From: Lumnitzera littorea
Lineage: Eukaryota > Streptophyta > Magnoliopsida > Myrtales > Combretaceae
Assembly: GCA_024138015.1 (NCBI GenBank)
Contig: JAMXBB010000006.1
Coordinates: forward strand, 75,910,044-75,974,043
Direction of reading: 5' to 3'
DNA length: 64,000 bases
The translations under genes and the position numbers were made by a program. Below, in pieces: positions 22,195 to 33,317 of the stretch (within the stretch, counting starts at the first letter, position 1; each line of letters opens with the position of its first letter). Under the pieces are notes generated by a model. The model saw only the letters and a program-made list of their open reading frames with translations. It did no database searches and had not been told where the DNA came from.

Positions 22195-24786
22195 TGTTGA
22201 GCTTGGTTTTTCACCCTTCCAATTTTTTTTTATAAAATTAGGTCTTCTTTAAACCAACTATTATTAAACCCTACTCGTTTAATATCGATTCTCAACTAGG
22301 GTTTAAAGAAAACCGTTTTTTTTAGTTGAAGTTCCTTTGGAATCACTACCTGACTAGGGTTGGGAAAAATAATAAAGTTATAATCAATTAGGTATATTGG
22401 TTATAACTTATCCATTAGTCTAATGATTAAAACTAATTTTTTGAAAAATGGTTTTTGAAAACTAGAAATTTAAGTTTAGGAGTTAGGAATTTTAAACCCT
22501 TGCGGGTACCATTGACTTTTCAAAATTAGAATCAAACTTAAAAATCACCTTTTTTAATTTTGAAAGACAAGATTCAATTTAATTACACTAATTGGAAAAA
22601 TAATCTAAACTAAAGGAAAACGGAAATTAGGTATTTCAGTTTTTATCATCGCTTTATAAGTGCTTACGTACCTACTATTTGGGATTAGACATACGTAGTT
22701 TTTTTAATGAAAAATTTAGTAGGTTAAATTGATTTTAAATTTGAAAACATGTTGAATTTACGTTTTTAGTTCAATTCGGTTTATTTGAGGAAATTTCTAA
22801 AAACGAAAGTCCTAAATTGAAATTTTCATTTTTGGGAAATCTAAAAAGGGCCCTAATTTTGAGAAATGGTTGATATATTTTTTCTTTATTTTTTAGAAAA
22901 ATCAATTTTTGTAAGTGATAAAAAAAATTTATTCTTGTTTTATTTATTTTTCCTTTTTTATTTACTTTTTTTATCCTATTTTACCACTTAATTTATTTAT
23001 CACTTATTATATCTTATTTATTTAAACTAGTAAAAATAAAATAAAAAAAAATTACTTTTTTTTTTTTTTCTTTTTCTTCTTTTTCTTTTTCTTTTCTTCC
23101 CTTTTTTTATTTTATTACATTTACATAAATAAGTAAAACAAATAAATAAATAAATAAACAAAAAAAAAAAAGCTTTAGATAGATTTTAGGCGCACGAATC
23201 GGGCTTGGGCAGGTTGGTCGGGTAAGACTCTCCTTCTTTAAGTTCAACGACGATACTAGGGGAAATTCAAGATGATTTGGACTGATTTTTTTTTTTTTTT
23301 TTTGGGTGAGGGTGGATTTATGAGTTTTAGATTGGGAATAGGGGGGATAAGAGAAATGTCGAGACTTAGGGTGATTGTTTTGGAGGTTATCGAAAATTAG
23401 CCGTGGGTCGCGGAGGTGGTTTGACAGTATGTGGGTTGCTGGGCATAATTGGTTGGTTAGGGTAGAGGTTTTAGAGTGTAAGGAGTTCGATTGTATAGTT
23501 GGTTGGTGTCTAAGGTGGTGTTTGGTGGTGCTTCGAATGGGGTATGGAGGTGGTGGTGAGGGTTTTGGCTTCAAGGCTACTAGGAGGCACGATTACGACT
23601 AAGGGTGGTCTGGTTAGGGAGTTGATGGAGTAGGGTTTACAGTTGTAGTGGTGGTTGGGCTTAGGGTTGGCTAAAGAGAGGAACCCAAAGAGAGAGAGCA
23701 ATTGGTAGAGAGAGAAAGTGATCGAGAAAATAGAGAGAGATTGCTAGAGTTGATTCCAAGGTTGTGTATGTCCATATGAACTTCCCAATGCTTCTTTTAT
23801 ACTTGAATTGTTCTCAGAAAACATGGAAAGCTCATATCAGATTAATGAAGAATGCTTAGAAAAACAGCCTTTTTTCGATTTTTAGAGCTTCAATTGAATG
23901 CACCTTTGACTGTATTTAGACGTATTAAAGGGCTTAATTCATAGTAGTAGGATATGTCTACTTTGCAATTTACCATTGATTTATTGAAATTGCAATGAGA
24001 AAAGGTTAAAAAATTGTGTTGAAGTTGGCTATTGGAGGAGAAAAGTGTTGGAAATCTGGAGAAAAATGAGGGAAAGAGAGGAAAATAGGGGGAAAAAGAA
24101 AGAAGGGGAGGGAAAAAATGGGGTGACGTGGTGCCATAGCAGTCATGCCGGCTAACCTTAGCATGCCACGTATCGTTATGTGACATGTGGCAGCTGACAT
24201 AGCATGCCACTTGGCTGACACGTAGTAGTCTCTAATGTGATTGAAAACAAAAAAATAAAAAATAAAAAGAAAAGAAAAAGGCCTCCCTACCTTTTCCAAA
24301 CTTTGAACTTGAGTCCTCATACTTAATGTTAATGTTATGTCCATATGTTTAACTAATAGACTATTGGCTAACGCCTTATCTATATGTGCAATGGACTAGG
24401 TTAGTTTAGGCTAAATTTAAAATTAAGCTCAAGTCCAATGGTCCTTTATTTAAATTTATTAAATTAAAATATTATTTTATTTAAACAACCTAAAAAATTT
24501 ATTATTCTTTAAATTCCTTATTTTTAAAATTTTCTGTGACTTCTCAAATTTCTTATATATTTTCCTAAATTTTTCCATTTTTTGTATTTTTTCTAAATTT
24601 CTTATTTTTTTATGTTTTTTCCTATTTTCCTATTTTTTTTTATTTTTCTAGAATTCCTATTTTTTCTAAATTTCTTCATTTTTTTTGGGTTTTCTGTAAA
24701 ATTCTATTTTTTTTTATTTTTTTCTAATTTAAGACTCAATAACCTAATCTGAAAAATAAAAAGGAGGCAAAAATTAGGTATCTATA
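22195..24786 (-). repeat. 3' LTR of element N
   Basis: 2592 bp, paired with 30670-33317. It begins TGTTGAGC in plus reading (TGTCGAGC in the other copy). The outer TG of its minus-strand start is mutated to TA at 24786. It contains poly-T/poly-A rich stretches (23040-23180) and lacks an 85-bp segment present in the other copy at about 32650-32735. Open frames inside, such as the Pro/Ser-rich one at 23107-23574, are not conserved in the partner LTR and are probably chance. Confidence 0.9.
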
Positions 24787-24800
24787 ACTGCCCTTATTTT
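24787..24800 (-). promoter_or_regulatory. Candidate polypurine tract of element N
   Basis: Directly next to the 3' LTR the minus strand reads AAAATAAGGGCAGT, similar in place and form to the AAAAGGGGGCAxC tracts that precede TGTAGACACC in Tat/Ogre elements. It primes plus-strand synthesis. Confidence 0.6.
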
Positions 24801-24909
24801 GTGGTAAAGTTTAAGCAAAACTTTGCCATAAAAATGAAACAGACAATATTTTTTTCCCTTAAGAAGGCTCTAAAACAACTATAACTATCCTAAAATTGAT
24901 TTGGATGAA

Positions 24910-26275
24910 GAAAAGAAACCTGGTCATACCTCTCTAGGCTCACTAACCTAGTTTGGAGTATCTCTAAGGGACAAGCAATATTATGTTGGGATTAATCTAA
25001 AACTAGGTTGTGCCTTACTAGGCTCACTAATCTAGGCGGGAGCGTCTCTCGTGGACTAGCAACTCTAAAATGGGATTGATCTAAAAACATAGACATGCCT
25101 CACTAGGCTCACTAACTAAGGTAGGAGCGTCTCTCGAGGACTAGCAACCTTAAATTGGGATCAATCTAAAACCTGGTCATGCCTCACTAGGCTTACTAAC
25201 CTAAGCAAGAATGTCTCTCGAGGACTAACAACCCTAAATTGGGATCAACCTAAAACTTGGTTGTACCTCATTAAGCTTACTAACTTAGGTAGGAGTGTCT
25301 CTCGAGGACTAGCAATCTTAAATTGGGATTGATCCAAAAACCTAATCATGCCTCATTAGGCTCACTAACCTAAGTAAGAGTGTCTTTCAGGGACTAGTAA
25401 CCTTAAATTAGGATCAATCTAAAACCTAGTCGTGCCTCACAAGGCTCACTAACCTAGGTGAGAGTATCTCCTGGGGATTAGTAACTCTAAGCTGGGATTC
25501 ATCTAAAACCTAGTCATGCCTCAGAAGGCTCACTAACCTAGGTGGGAGCGTGTTTCGGGTACTAGCAACCCTAATGTGGTATTGATCTAAAACTTGGTCT
25601 TACCTTACTAGGCTAACTAACCTAGGCGGTAGTATCTCTCGAGGACTAAGAACCTAAACTGGGATCGATCTAAAACTTAGTTACGCCTCACAAGGCTCAC
25701 TAACCTAGGTGGGAGTATCTCTCGGGAACTAGCAACCTTAAGTTGGGATCGATCTAAAACCTAGTCATGCCTCACAAGGCTCACTAACCTAGGTAGGAAT
25801 ATCTCTCGGGGACTAGCAACCCTAATGTGGGATCGATATAAAACCTAGTTGTGCTTTACTACACTCACTATCCTAGCCAAAAGCGTCTCTCGAGGATTAA
25901 CAACCCTAAACTAGGATTGATCTAAAACTTGATCGTGCCTCACTGCTTACTAACTTATGTGAGAGTGCTCTCGGGGATTGGTAACCTTAAATTGGGATCA
26001 GTAACCCTAAATTGGGATCGATCTAAAAACCTGGTCGTACCTCACTAGGCTCATTGATCTAGGCAATAGCGTCTCTAAAGGACTAATAACCCTAAACTAG
26101 GATTGATTTAAAACTTGGTCATGCCTCATAAGGCTTACTAACTTAGGTGGGAGTATCTCTCAAGGATTAGCAACCCTAAGTTGGGATCGATCTAAAACCT
26201 AGTCATACCTCACAAGACTTACTAACCTAAGCGAGAGCATCTCTTGGGGACTAGCAACCCTAAACTTAGTGTTGT
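24910..26275. repeat. Tandem array of about 84-bp units in element N
   Basis: About 16 head-to-tail units with a period of 83-85 bp. The landmark GGCTCACTAA recurs at 24938, 25021 and 25106, and a variant at 25190, and continues in degenerate form to about 26220. Each unit has a 'GCCTCACTAGGCTCACTAACCTAGG' type block, a 'GTCTCTCGAGGACTAGCAACC' type block and 'GGGATCGATCTAAAACC'. One unit near 25985-26025 has an extra partial copy of about 21 bp. Tandem arrays between the last ORF and the 3' LTR are known in Tat/Ogre elements and can seed satellite DNA. Confidence 0.93.
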
Positions 26276-26279
26276 GTCA

Positions 26280-26860
26280 AAAGGAGTTGATGAAGAGAAG
26301 TGTCTTATAAGCTTTCTAAGAGAAAACTTCGTGAAAGGAAGTGCCCTATGGACTTGCTTGAGAAAAATTTGGTGAATAGAGTAGAAGTGCCCTATAGGCT
26401 TGCTTGAGAGAAATTTGGTGAATAGAGGGGCCCAATGGGCTTGCTTGAAATAGAAATGCCTCATAGGCTTGCTTAAAGAATTTGGAAGAGAGATTGAGTT
26501 AAGATCACATCTTGAAAGACTAACTACTCACTTGGATGTAAAAGGTGAGTGTCTTATAGGTTGGACAGATGAGACGATGACGAGAAGTGCCATTCGGACT
26601 CGCTAAGAGAAACTTCATGAACAGAGGGGCCTAATGGGTACGCATAGAGAAATCAAGCATCTTATGAACTTGCTACAAGATCTTTGCAAAAAGAAGCACC
26701 CTATGGGCTTATTAAAAGAACTTGGTGAACTAAAGGGCCCTATGGATACACTAAAGGTAATTGAAGAACAAAGGCATTCTATAGGTTTACTAAAGACCTT
26801 GAAGAGAGTTGAATGGATGGAAGGTGGGATAGCTCATTTGAGAGCTAGTTAGGATAAAAA
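26280..26860. repeat. Second, degenerate array of about 42-50-bp units
   Basis: Short units built on GTGCCCTATGGGCTTGCTTGAGAGAAxTTTGGTGAATAGAG, with starts at about 26341, 26387 and 26429 and weaker copies to about 26860. A 72-codon open frame at 26634-26852 has an internally repetitive peptide because it reads through these units; it is not considered a gene. Confidence 0.75.
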
Positions 26861-28539
26861 CTTCTCTGAAAACACTACTCGATTTTTGAGGAAACTATTT
26901 ATAAAAAAACCCTTTTGGTGAAAACCAATTATGTTGAAAAAGACATTGGGTATAATTTCCTTTATTTTGGGAAGAATGAGAAAATCCTGGACTCTTAACG
27001 CTTCTTTTTTTTTTCTTGTTTATTTTTTTTAGAATGGATTGAAAAGTTGACCACTTGAGCCGACATAGAATTGAAATACTTTCTCTCACTTTTTCTTTTT
27101 CTTCTCTTTTTTTTATTACCTTTTTTCTTTTTTTCTTTTTATTTGCTAACAAGTAAAGAACCCTTCCTTAATAATCACATGGAGCCTCTTATGTTCTCCC
27201 TAATTTAGATGTCGAGCCATTTGGTTAGGCCTTGTGATCTCAAACGTCCTTAAAAGTTGACTCATGACTAGTTTAGTCGAAGAAGACTTCCTTGCAAACT
27301 CTTGACCCATATTACACTCTTGACTATTGTCCTAAAATTATAGTCCATTTTACATGTGATACTCCTTAATCAATCTATTAGGTCTTTTTCAGTTTATCAT
27401 TATGAATTTAGGCTTTTGGTCTAAGGGTTTCAAAAGAAACTAATAAAGAAGCCTATTTTGAAAATAAATATTAATCTCGGGCGTACAAGTCAAGAACCTT
27501 AGGAACAATTAGAAATATATATGCCCTAGTTTCAAAAACAAATTTTATTAAAGATAAATTATCTTTAAAGATCATAAAAACTTTTACTTGTGTAAGGGTA
27601 GTATTGTGGGTGGGAAGGCCAAGTGTGAGAAAGGTTTCAAAGTGGATGTAGAGATTTTGGGTTTTTGAGCTTAGACTGTGATTCAGGACTTTACGTCTTT
27701 AGGGCTATTTAGGTTTTGACTTTTGACTTGACTACCCTTATTAGGATATAATATGGTTTTCACTTGGCTCTTAGCTTATACTTGAGCCCAATTTTCCAAC
27801 CTCTTTTCCTCATCGTTTCCTTTTTCTATTTTGTTATTATTTTGCCCTACTATGCTTTTGTTGTTCTTTCTTCTTCTTTTGGCCCCAAGCTAAGTTTTTA
27901 CTTTTTAAGCGATTTAGGGTCCTAAATTCATTGATTTCTATTGCATGGGCTTGTGTGAGGTAAGTAAAAGCTTGGGATGTTTAAAAAGGATGTGGCTCTT
28001 CCTTATTTCAAAAAAGCATAACTTATTAGAAATAAAGTTTGCTTTTGAATTTAACGTTACTGAAGCAAGTACAAACCAATTTTAATCCCTCTCTCCTTAT
28101 CAATGACCCTAACCTTCGAATTGCCTCATTGTAGGGTGGTTCTTGATAGTATTTCAATTTGAAAAATTCTTCAAATAGGTTCAATGGGGTAAATAAGAGA
28201 TGATTGTGTTTAGGATTTGAAAAATGAATGCTAATTTCATTTTAATTTGCGTACAACATTCAAAGTGGACCTCCTTTAAGGAATGAGTCCAAAGTATCCT
28301 CACCTTTGGGTTGCTTAACTCTCAAAGTGTTTTAGGTTAGTATGTAGAAAATAGTTTACTTCTTTTCATTTTAAACCTTTTAAAAGTGAGTTACCAATTC
28401 CTTAAGGAAAACTTCTTTGCTTTAAAAATAGTGCAATCATTCCATTGAAAAAGGCAATTGTATTATTCTAGCTATTACAAACTTTATTAAAACCAACTTT
28501 CTTTACCCCTAACTTGAAAAGCATCGAATTGTATTATTC
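26861..28539. other. Interior of element N with no recognised coding sequence
   Basis: The place where pol should lie in an autonomous Tat element holds no RT, RNase H or integrase motif that I could read in any frame. The sequence is AT-rich with poly-T runs near 27000-27150. It supports the view that the element is non-autonomous. Confidence 0.55.
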
Positions 28540-29680
28540 CAGCTTTAGTTGGATGACTTCTGCATCAATCAAGTCCTGAATCTTGTTCTTCAATTTCTAG
28601 CATTTTTTAGTAAAGTGCCCCTTCTAACCTAAAATGATAGTTGCATCTTGCTTCTAGGTCAAAGCTACGTGGTTTATAATTTGGATTAGAGGCTTCACCA
28701 GCTATAACCTTTGTTGCCTTCAAATGATAAAAGAGCTAAGTGATTCATATCTTTAGTTGAGTGAATTGTCTCCTCTAAGTCCCTTAGGTTTGTTCTTTCT
28801 CGCTTCTCCTTGACTTCTTTCTGCTTGGGCCTCCTTCATCACTTAAGCTTACTAACATTTGATTAGTGTTGAACATCGGGTGTTGAAATCTTCCAAGCAT
28901 GGGGCCCACTGCTGTTTCTAGATCTATAATGCTCTTTTGTATTGTGGCTACCTTTTCTTTTGGATTTGAGAATCTCCTTTCTAGGTTCGAATCTTAGGAT
29001 ATTTAAAGAGTAGTGATTATTGGGAACAAAAATTGCCATTATTGGGCCATCTGATACATCATCTTTTCTAGGGAAGCGAGTCTATTGTCAACTATGAAAA
29101 CCTAGTTAGAAGAATTATTTACCCATTAGCAACTTTTCTTTTTCTTTTATTTTATATTTTTTTAGAGAGAAAAAGATAAAGCTTTATTTTATAAAAACCA
29201 AATAAAAATGATGGATTTTTTATTTTTTTCCTTTTTTTTTTTTGGTTTTTTAATTGCACTTCCTTAAGTAAGGAAGAATAAAAAAAAAAAAAAATTCTAT
29301 TGAAGGATTGGTTACAAAGAAGGAAAGAATGAAGAACAACTAAAGAGAAAAATTTTATTTTGGAAAGATCAGAGTATAGGGTAAAGGAAACCTAACAATT
29401 ATTTGAAACTTAAAATTTATTCAAAGGCCTTCAACTCCATTTAGAGTTCCTAATCTAACTCTTGCAATTGGGCCTTAATCTTGTTTAGCATTTCTAAAGC
29501 CCAATTTATGGTTCTCTGGCTTTTTTCAACTTGAGCTAATAAGGCCCTGTTAGAGGCCTTAGCACGCCTAGCCCTCTGCTTATAGTAGGTAGCTTGAGCT
29601 TATAGCAGCTACTCATGGATTCCTAAGGCAACTAACAATCTTTGATTTTTCTCTTATTGGTTACCCACCATTCTTAAGTC
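28540..29680 (-). pseudogene. Gag remnant of element N (Tat/Ogre type)
   Basis: Minus-strand pieces in order: a helix-rich stretch at 29680-29440 (RARRAKASNRALLAQVEKSQ), then near 29090-29060 IVDNRLASLEKMMYQMAQ, resembling the 'LEKxxxxM' coiled start of Tat gag proteins. Near 28650-28560 comes a CxYH...GHxTxNCWxLKxKIQDLIDA-like segment, read across a frameshift, which is the zinc-finger-like C-terminal box of Tat/Ogre gag. Multiple stops and at least one frameshift are present. Gag would form the particle that packages RNA. Confidence 0.6.
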
Positions 29681-29918
29681 TATATATTTCATGGACAACA
29701 ATCAATCATCAATGTAGAAAAGAAAGCACATGGAAATATGCAGGTGTTGGGATTGTTTAGGTTAATACATTACTTCCTTAAGTTGTAACCTAACTATTAT
29801 TTTCAAAAACTTGATTGCATTGAAAATCTTGAACAATCAGTAGGGTTGCAATTTCTTAAGGGTAGTGTATTAACTCAAGCTTTAGAGGGTGTATATGTAA
29901 TTAAGGTAGGTCTTGAAA

Positions 29919-30490
29919 AGGTCCTTAAGCTTTAGGACCTCACTTGTTAAAAAATACTTTCATTGGTCACATTGAGCTTAAGTGAGGAAGCCCAATTAAC
30001 CTCGAGTGGTGGTTACACCATAGCACCCGAAGCTAACATAATGGCCCCTCTCCTGAGGTCTTAAGACGGCTTGGGTTTGACCGATTCTACCATGCATCTT
30101 TGATGCAACAAATGATCCTCCATATCCTTATGCATGTGATATGCAAGACAAATAAACAAAAGCTAAGAGTGAACTCTAGGAAAGAAGTTTTAAGTTTGTC
30201 TTTTCTTTTTCCATTTTGTAACAATGCTACCCTATTAGCTATTTGCTAAACCCTGAAGAAGGTATGCAAGAAGAATAAGTTCTAAAGGTCCTTAAACTTT
30301 GTGACCTCATATGTTTCTTACAAAATGGTTCCTTAGTCACATCGAAGTTTAAGTAGGGTAACCTAATCGGCGTTGAACGGTAGTTGCCCCACTATACTCG
30401 GAACTTACATAATGGCTCCCCATCTTACGATCCTAAGACTGCATGAGTTCGATCGTAGCTATCATGTGTTTATAGTACAAGAAATCAATC
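29919..30490. repeat. Direct repeat of about 200 bp in the leader of element N
   Basis: 29919-30120 and 30285-30490 are diverged direct copies (offset about 366 bp; roughly 75% identical by eye), both starting AGGTCCTTAA and containing the 'CATAATGGC' and 'AAATxATCC' landmarks. They lie between the primer site and gag, i.e. in the untranslated leader. Confidence 0.7.
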
Positions 30491-30645
30491 CCCCCCTCAA
30501 AGCAATAAAATAAATAAAACTAAACCTGCAAAAATGTTAGCATAGTTATGATATAAAGAAAGAATGAATACGTACATAAATTGCAATAAGGTGATTTTTA
30601 GAGTTTAATTTTAATTTTGGAAAGTTGAATGATTAACCCTCTTGA

Positions 30646-30669
30646 CCTTTCCTAATGGAGTTGCTAAGC
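30646..30669 (-). promoter_or_regulatory. Primer binding site of element N (Tat type)
   Basis: Immediately inside the 5' LTR the minus strand reads GCTTAGCAACTCCATTAGGA. This is the decayed form of the TGGCGACTCCxxTGGGGA primer site typical of Tat/Ogre elements (reported as tRNA-Arg-like); C/G to T/A changes explain the differences. It fixes the orientation of the element. Confidence 0.7.
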
Positions 30670-32758
30670 TGTCGAGCCTAGCTTTTCACCTTCCCGGTTT
30701 TTTACAAAATTAGGTCTCCATTAAATCGACCGGTATTAAACTTTACCCATTTAATACTGACTCACGACTAGGATTTAAAGAAAATCTTTTTTTTTTTTTT
30801 TTTATAGTTGAAGTTACTTTAGAGTTACCACCTGACCGGAGTTAGGAAAATAGTGAAATTATAACCAATTGGGTAGATTGGTAATAACTTAGCTACTAGT
30901 CTAACGATTAAAACCAATTTTTTGTAAAATGGTTTTTGAAAACTAGAGATTTAGGTCCGACGGTTAGGAATTTTAAACTCTTGCGGTTATCATTGACTTT
31001 CCAAAATTAGAATCAAACTTAAAAATCACTTTTTTTAATTTTGAAAGACAAGATTTAATTTAATTACACTAATTGGAAAAAAAAAATCTAAACTAAAGGA
31101 AAAGGGAAATTAGGATTTTTCATTTTTATTGTAACCCCGTAGGTGCCTACGTACTTGTTATTCGAGATCAGACGTACGTAGTTCTTTTAATGAAAACTTT
31201 AGTAGGTTAAATTAATTTTAATTTTGAAAACATGTCGAATTTACATTTTTAGTACAATTCAGTTTATTTGAGGAAATTTCTAAAAATAAAAGTCTTAAAT
31301 TGAAATTTTTGTTTTTAGAAAATCTAAAAAGAGCCCTAATTTTGAAAAATGGTTGATATATTTTTTCTTTATTTTTCAGAAAAATCAATTTTTCTAAGTG
31401 ATAAAAAAAGTTATTTATTTTTCTTTTTTTATTTACTTTTTTTTTCTATTTTACTACTTAATTTATTTATTACTTATTATATCTTATTTATTAAACTAGT
31501 AAAACTAAAATAAAACAAAATTACTTTTTTTTTCTTTTTTTTTTTAATTTTCTTGTCTTCCCTTTTTTTTATTTGATTATATTTACATAAATAAGTAAAA
31601 TAAATAAATAAACAAAAAAAAAGCCTTGGACAGATTTTAGGTGCATAAGTCGGACTTAGGCGGGTTAGTCAGGTTGAACTCTCCTTTAAGCTAAGTGATG
31701 GCACCAAGGGCGATTTAAGGTGATTTGGACCGATTTTTTTGGGGGTAAGGGCAGATGTGTAAGTCTTAGATTGGGAATAGGGGGGGTAGGAGAAATGCCA
31801 AGAATTGGGATGATCATTTTAGAGGTTATTGGAAATTGGCCATGGGTGGTGATGGTGGTTCGATCACGTGTGGGTTACTAGGCGTGATTCGTTGGTTGGG
31901 CTAGAGGTTTAGAGTATGGGGAGTTTAGTTATGTAGTTGGTTGGTGTCTAAGGTGGTGTTTAGTGGTGGTTTGAATGGGTTGTGGAGGTGATGGTAAGGG
32001 TTTTGGCTTCGAGGCTAATAGGGGGTACGATTGTGGCTAAGGGTGGTCGAGTTATGGAGTTAATGGAGTGAGGGTCACGGTTGTAGTGGTGGTTGGCTCG
32101 AGGTTGGCCAGAGAGAGGAACCTGAAGAGAGAGAGAGATTAGTATAGAGAGAAAGTGATCGGGAAAAGAGAGAGAGATTGCGAGAGTTGATTCTGAGGTT
32201 GTGTATGTCCATATGAACTCCTCGAAACTCCTTTTATACTCGAATTGTTCTCAGAAAACATAGAAAGCACGAATCAGATTAACGAAGAGCGCCTAGAAAA
32301 ATAGCCTTTTTCCAATTTTTGGAGCTCAAATTGTATGCTCCTTTAACTGTATTTAGACGTATTAAAGGGCTTGATTCATAATAGGCTATGTCTAGTTTGC
32401 AATTTCACCATTAATTTAGTGAAATTGCAATAAGAAAAGGTTCAAAAATCGTATTGAAGTTGGCTATCTGGAGAGGAAAGTGCTGGAAATTTAAAGAAAA
32501 ATGATGGAAAGAGAGGGAAACGAAGGGAAAAGGAAAGAAGGGGAGGGAAAAAATGGGTTGACGTGGCACTACATCAATTGTATCGGCCAACCCCGACGTG
32601 CCACGTGTCATTATGTGATATGTGGCGATTGATGTAACATGCTACGTAGTTGATACGTGGCGCTATGTTAGTGTGTCGTCTAATCTCGTCTTGTTACGTG
32701 TTAGGACACGTAGCGTAATTAGATCTTGACTCATGGTAGTCTCTGATGTGATTAAAAA

Positions 32759-32795
<37 letters not shown>

Positions 32796-33317
32796 AAGGC
32801 CTCTTTGCTTATGTTAAGTTTCAAATCTAAGGCCTTATGTTCAATACTAATGTTATGTCCATATGTTTAACCAATAAGCTGTTAACCTGTACCTTGTTCA
32901 TATATGCAATTAAATTGCACATATAGACCAAGTCAGCGTAGGCTAAATATAAATCTAAGCTCAAGTCCAATGGTCCTTTATTCAAATTTATTTAAATTAA
33001 AATCCCATTGTATTTAAATAACCAAAAATATTTATTATATTCTAAATTTTTTATTTTTAAATTTTCTATGACTTTTCAAATTTCTTATATATTTTCTTAA
33101 TTTTTCCATTTTTTGTATTTTTTCTAAATTTTTTATTTTTTTGTGCTTTTTCCTATTTTCCTATTTTTTGTATTTTTCTAGAATTCTTATTTTTTCTAAA
33201 TTTCTTCATTTTTTTTAGTTCTCTTTAATTTTATATTTTTTTGAATTTTTTTTCTAATTTAGGATCTAATAATCTAATTTAAAAAATAAAAGGGGACAAA
33301 TAAATGAGATGTCTACA
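30670..33317 (-). repeat. 5' LTR of element N
   Basis: 2648 bp, paired with 22195-24786, with intact termini: in minus orientation it starts TGTAGACATC and ends GGCTCGACA. It carries an AAAT microsatellite at about 32760-32800 and an 85-bp segment at about 32650-32735 that is missing from the 3' LTR. The target copy CAATA follows at 33318-33322. Confidence 0.9.

Larger units (their letters stand above)
22195..33317 (-). mobile_element. Non-autonomous Tat/Ogre-like LTR retrotransposon (element N)
   Basis: An 11.1-kb element with 2.6-kb LTRs (22195-24786 and 30670-33317), flanked by a perfect 5-bp target duplication CAATA (22190-22194 and 33318-33322). In minus orientation the right LTR starts TGTAGACATC, the hallmark start of many plant Tat/Ogre LTRs. 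The primer site inside it is Tat-type (see 30646-30669). The 5.9-kb interior holds a gag remnant at 28540-29680, no protease, RT or integrase, and two tandem-repeat arrays next to the 3' LTR. It would have depended on pol from another element. LTR identity of about 85-90% by eye makes it fairly old, but younger than the solo LTR it disrupts. Confidence 0.9.

Noticed and set aside
23107..23574. 155-codon Pro/Ser/His-rich open frame in the 3' LTR of element N
   Set aside because: Low-complexity composition, lies wholly in an LTR, and is not kept open in the partner LTR at 31560-32050.
24910..26275. CRISPR-like array
   Set aside because: Units are continuous 84-bp tandem copies without constant repeats separated by unique spacers, and the host is a plant.
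26634..26852. 72-codon open frame with repeated GLLK-like peptide
   Set aside because: The peptide repeat mirrors the DNA tandem units of the second array; the frame is on the opposite strand to the element's genes.
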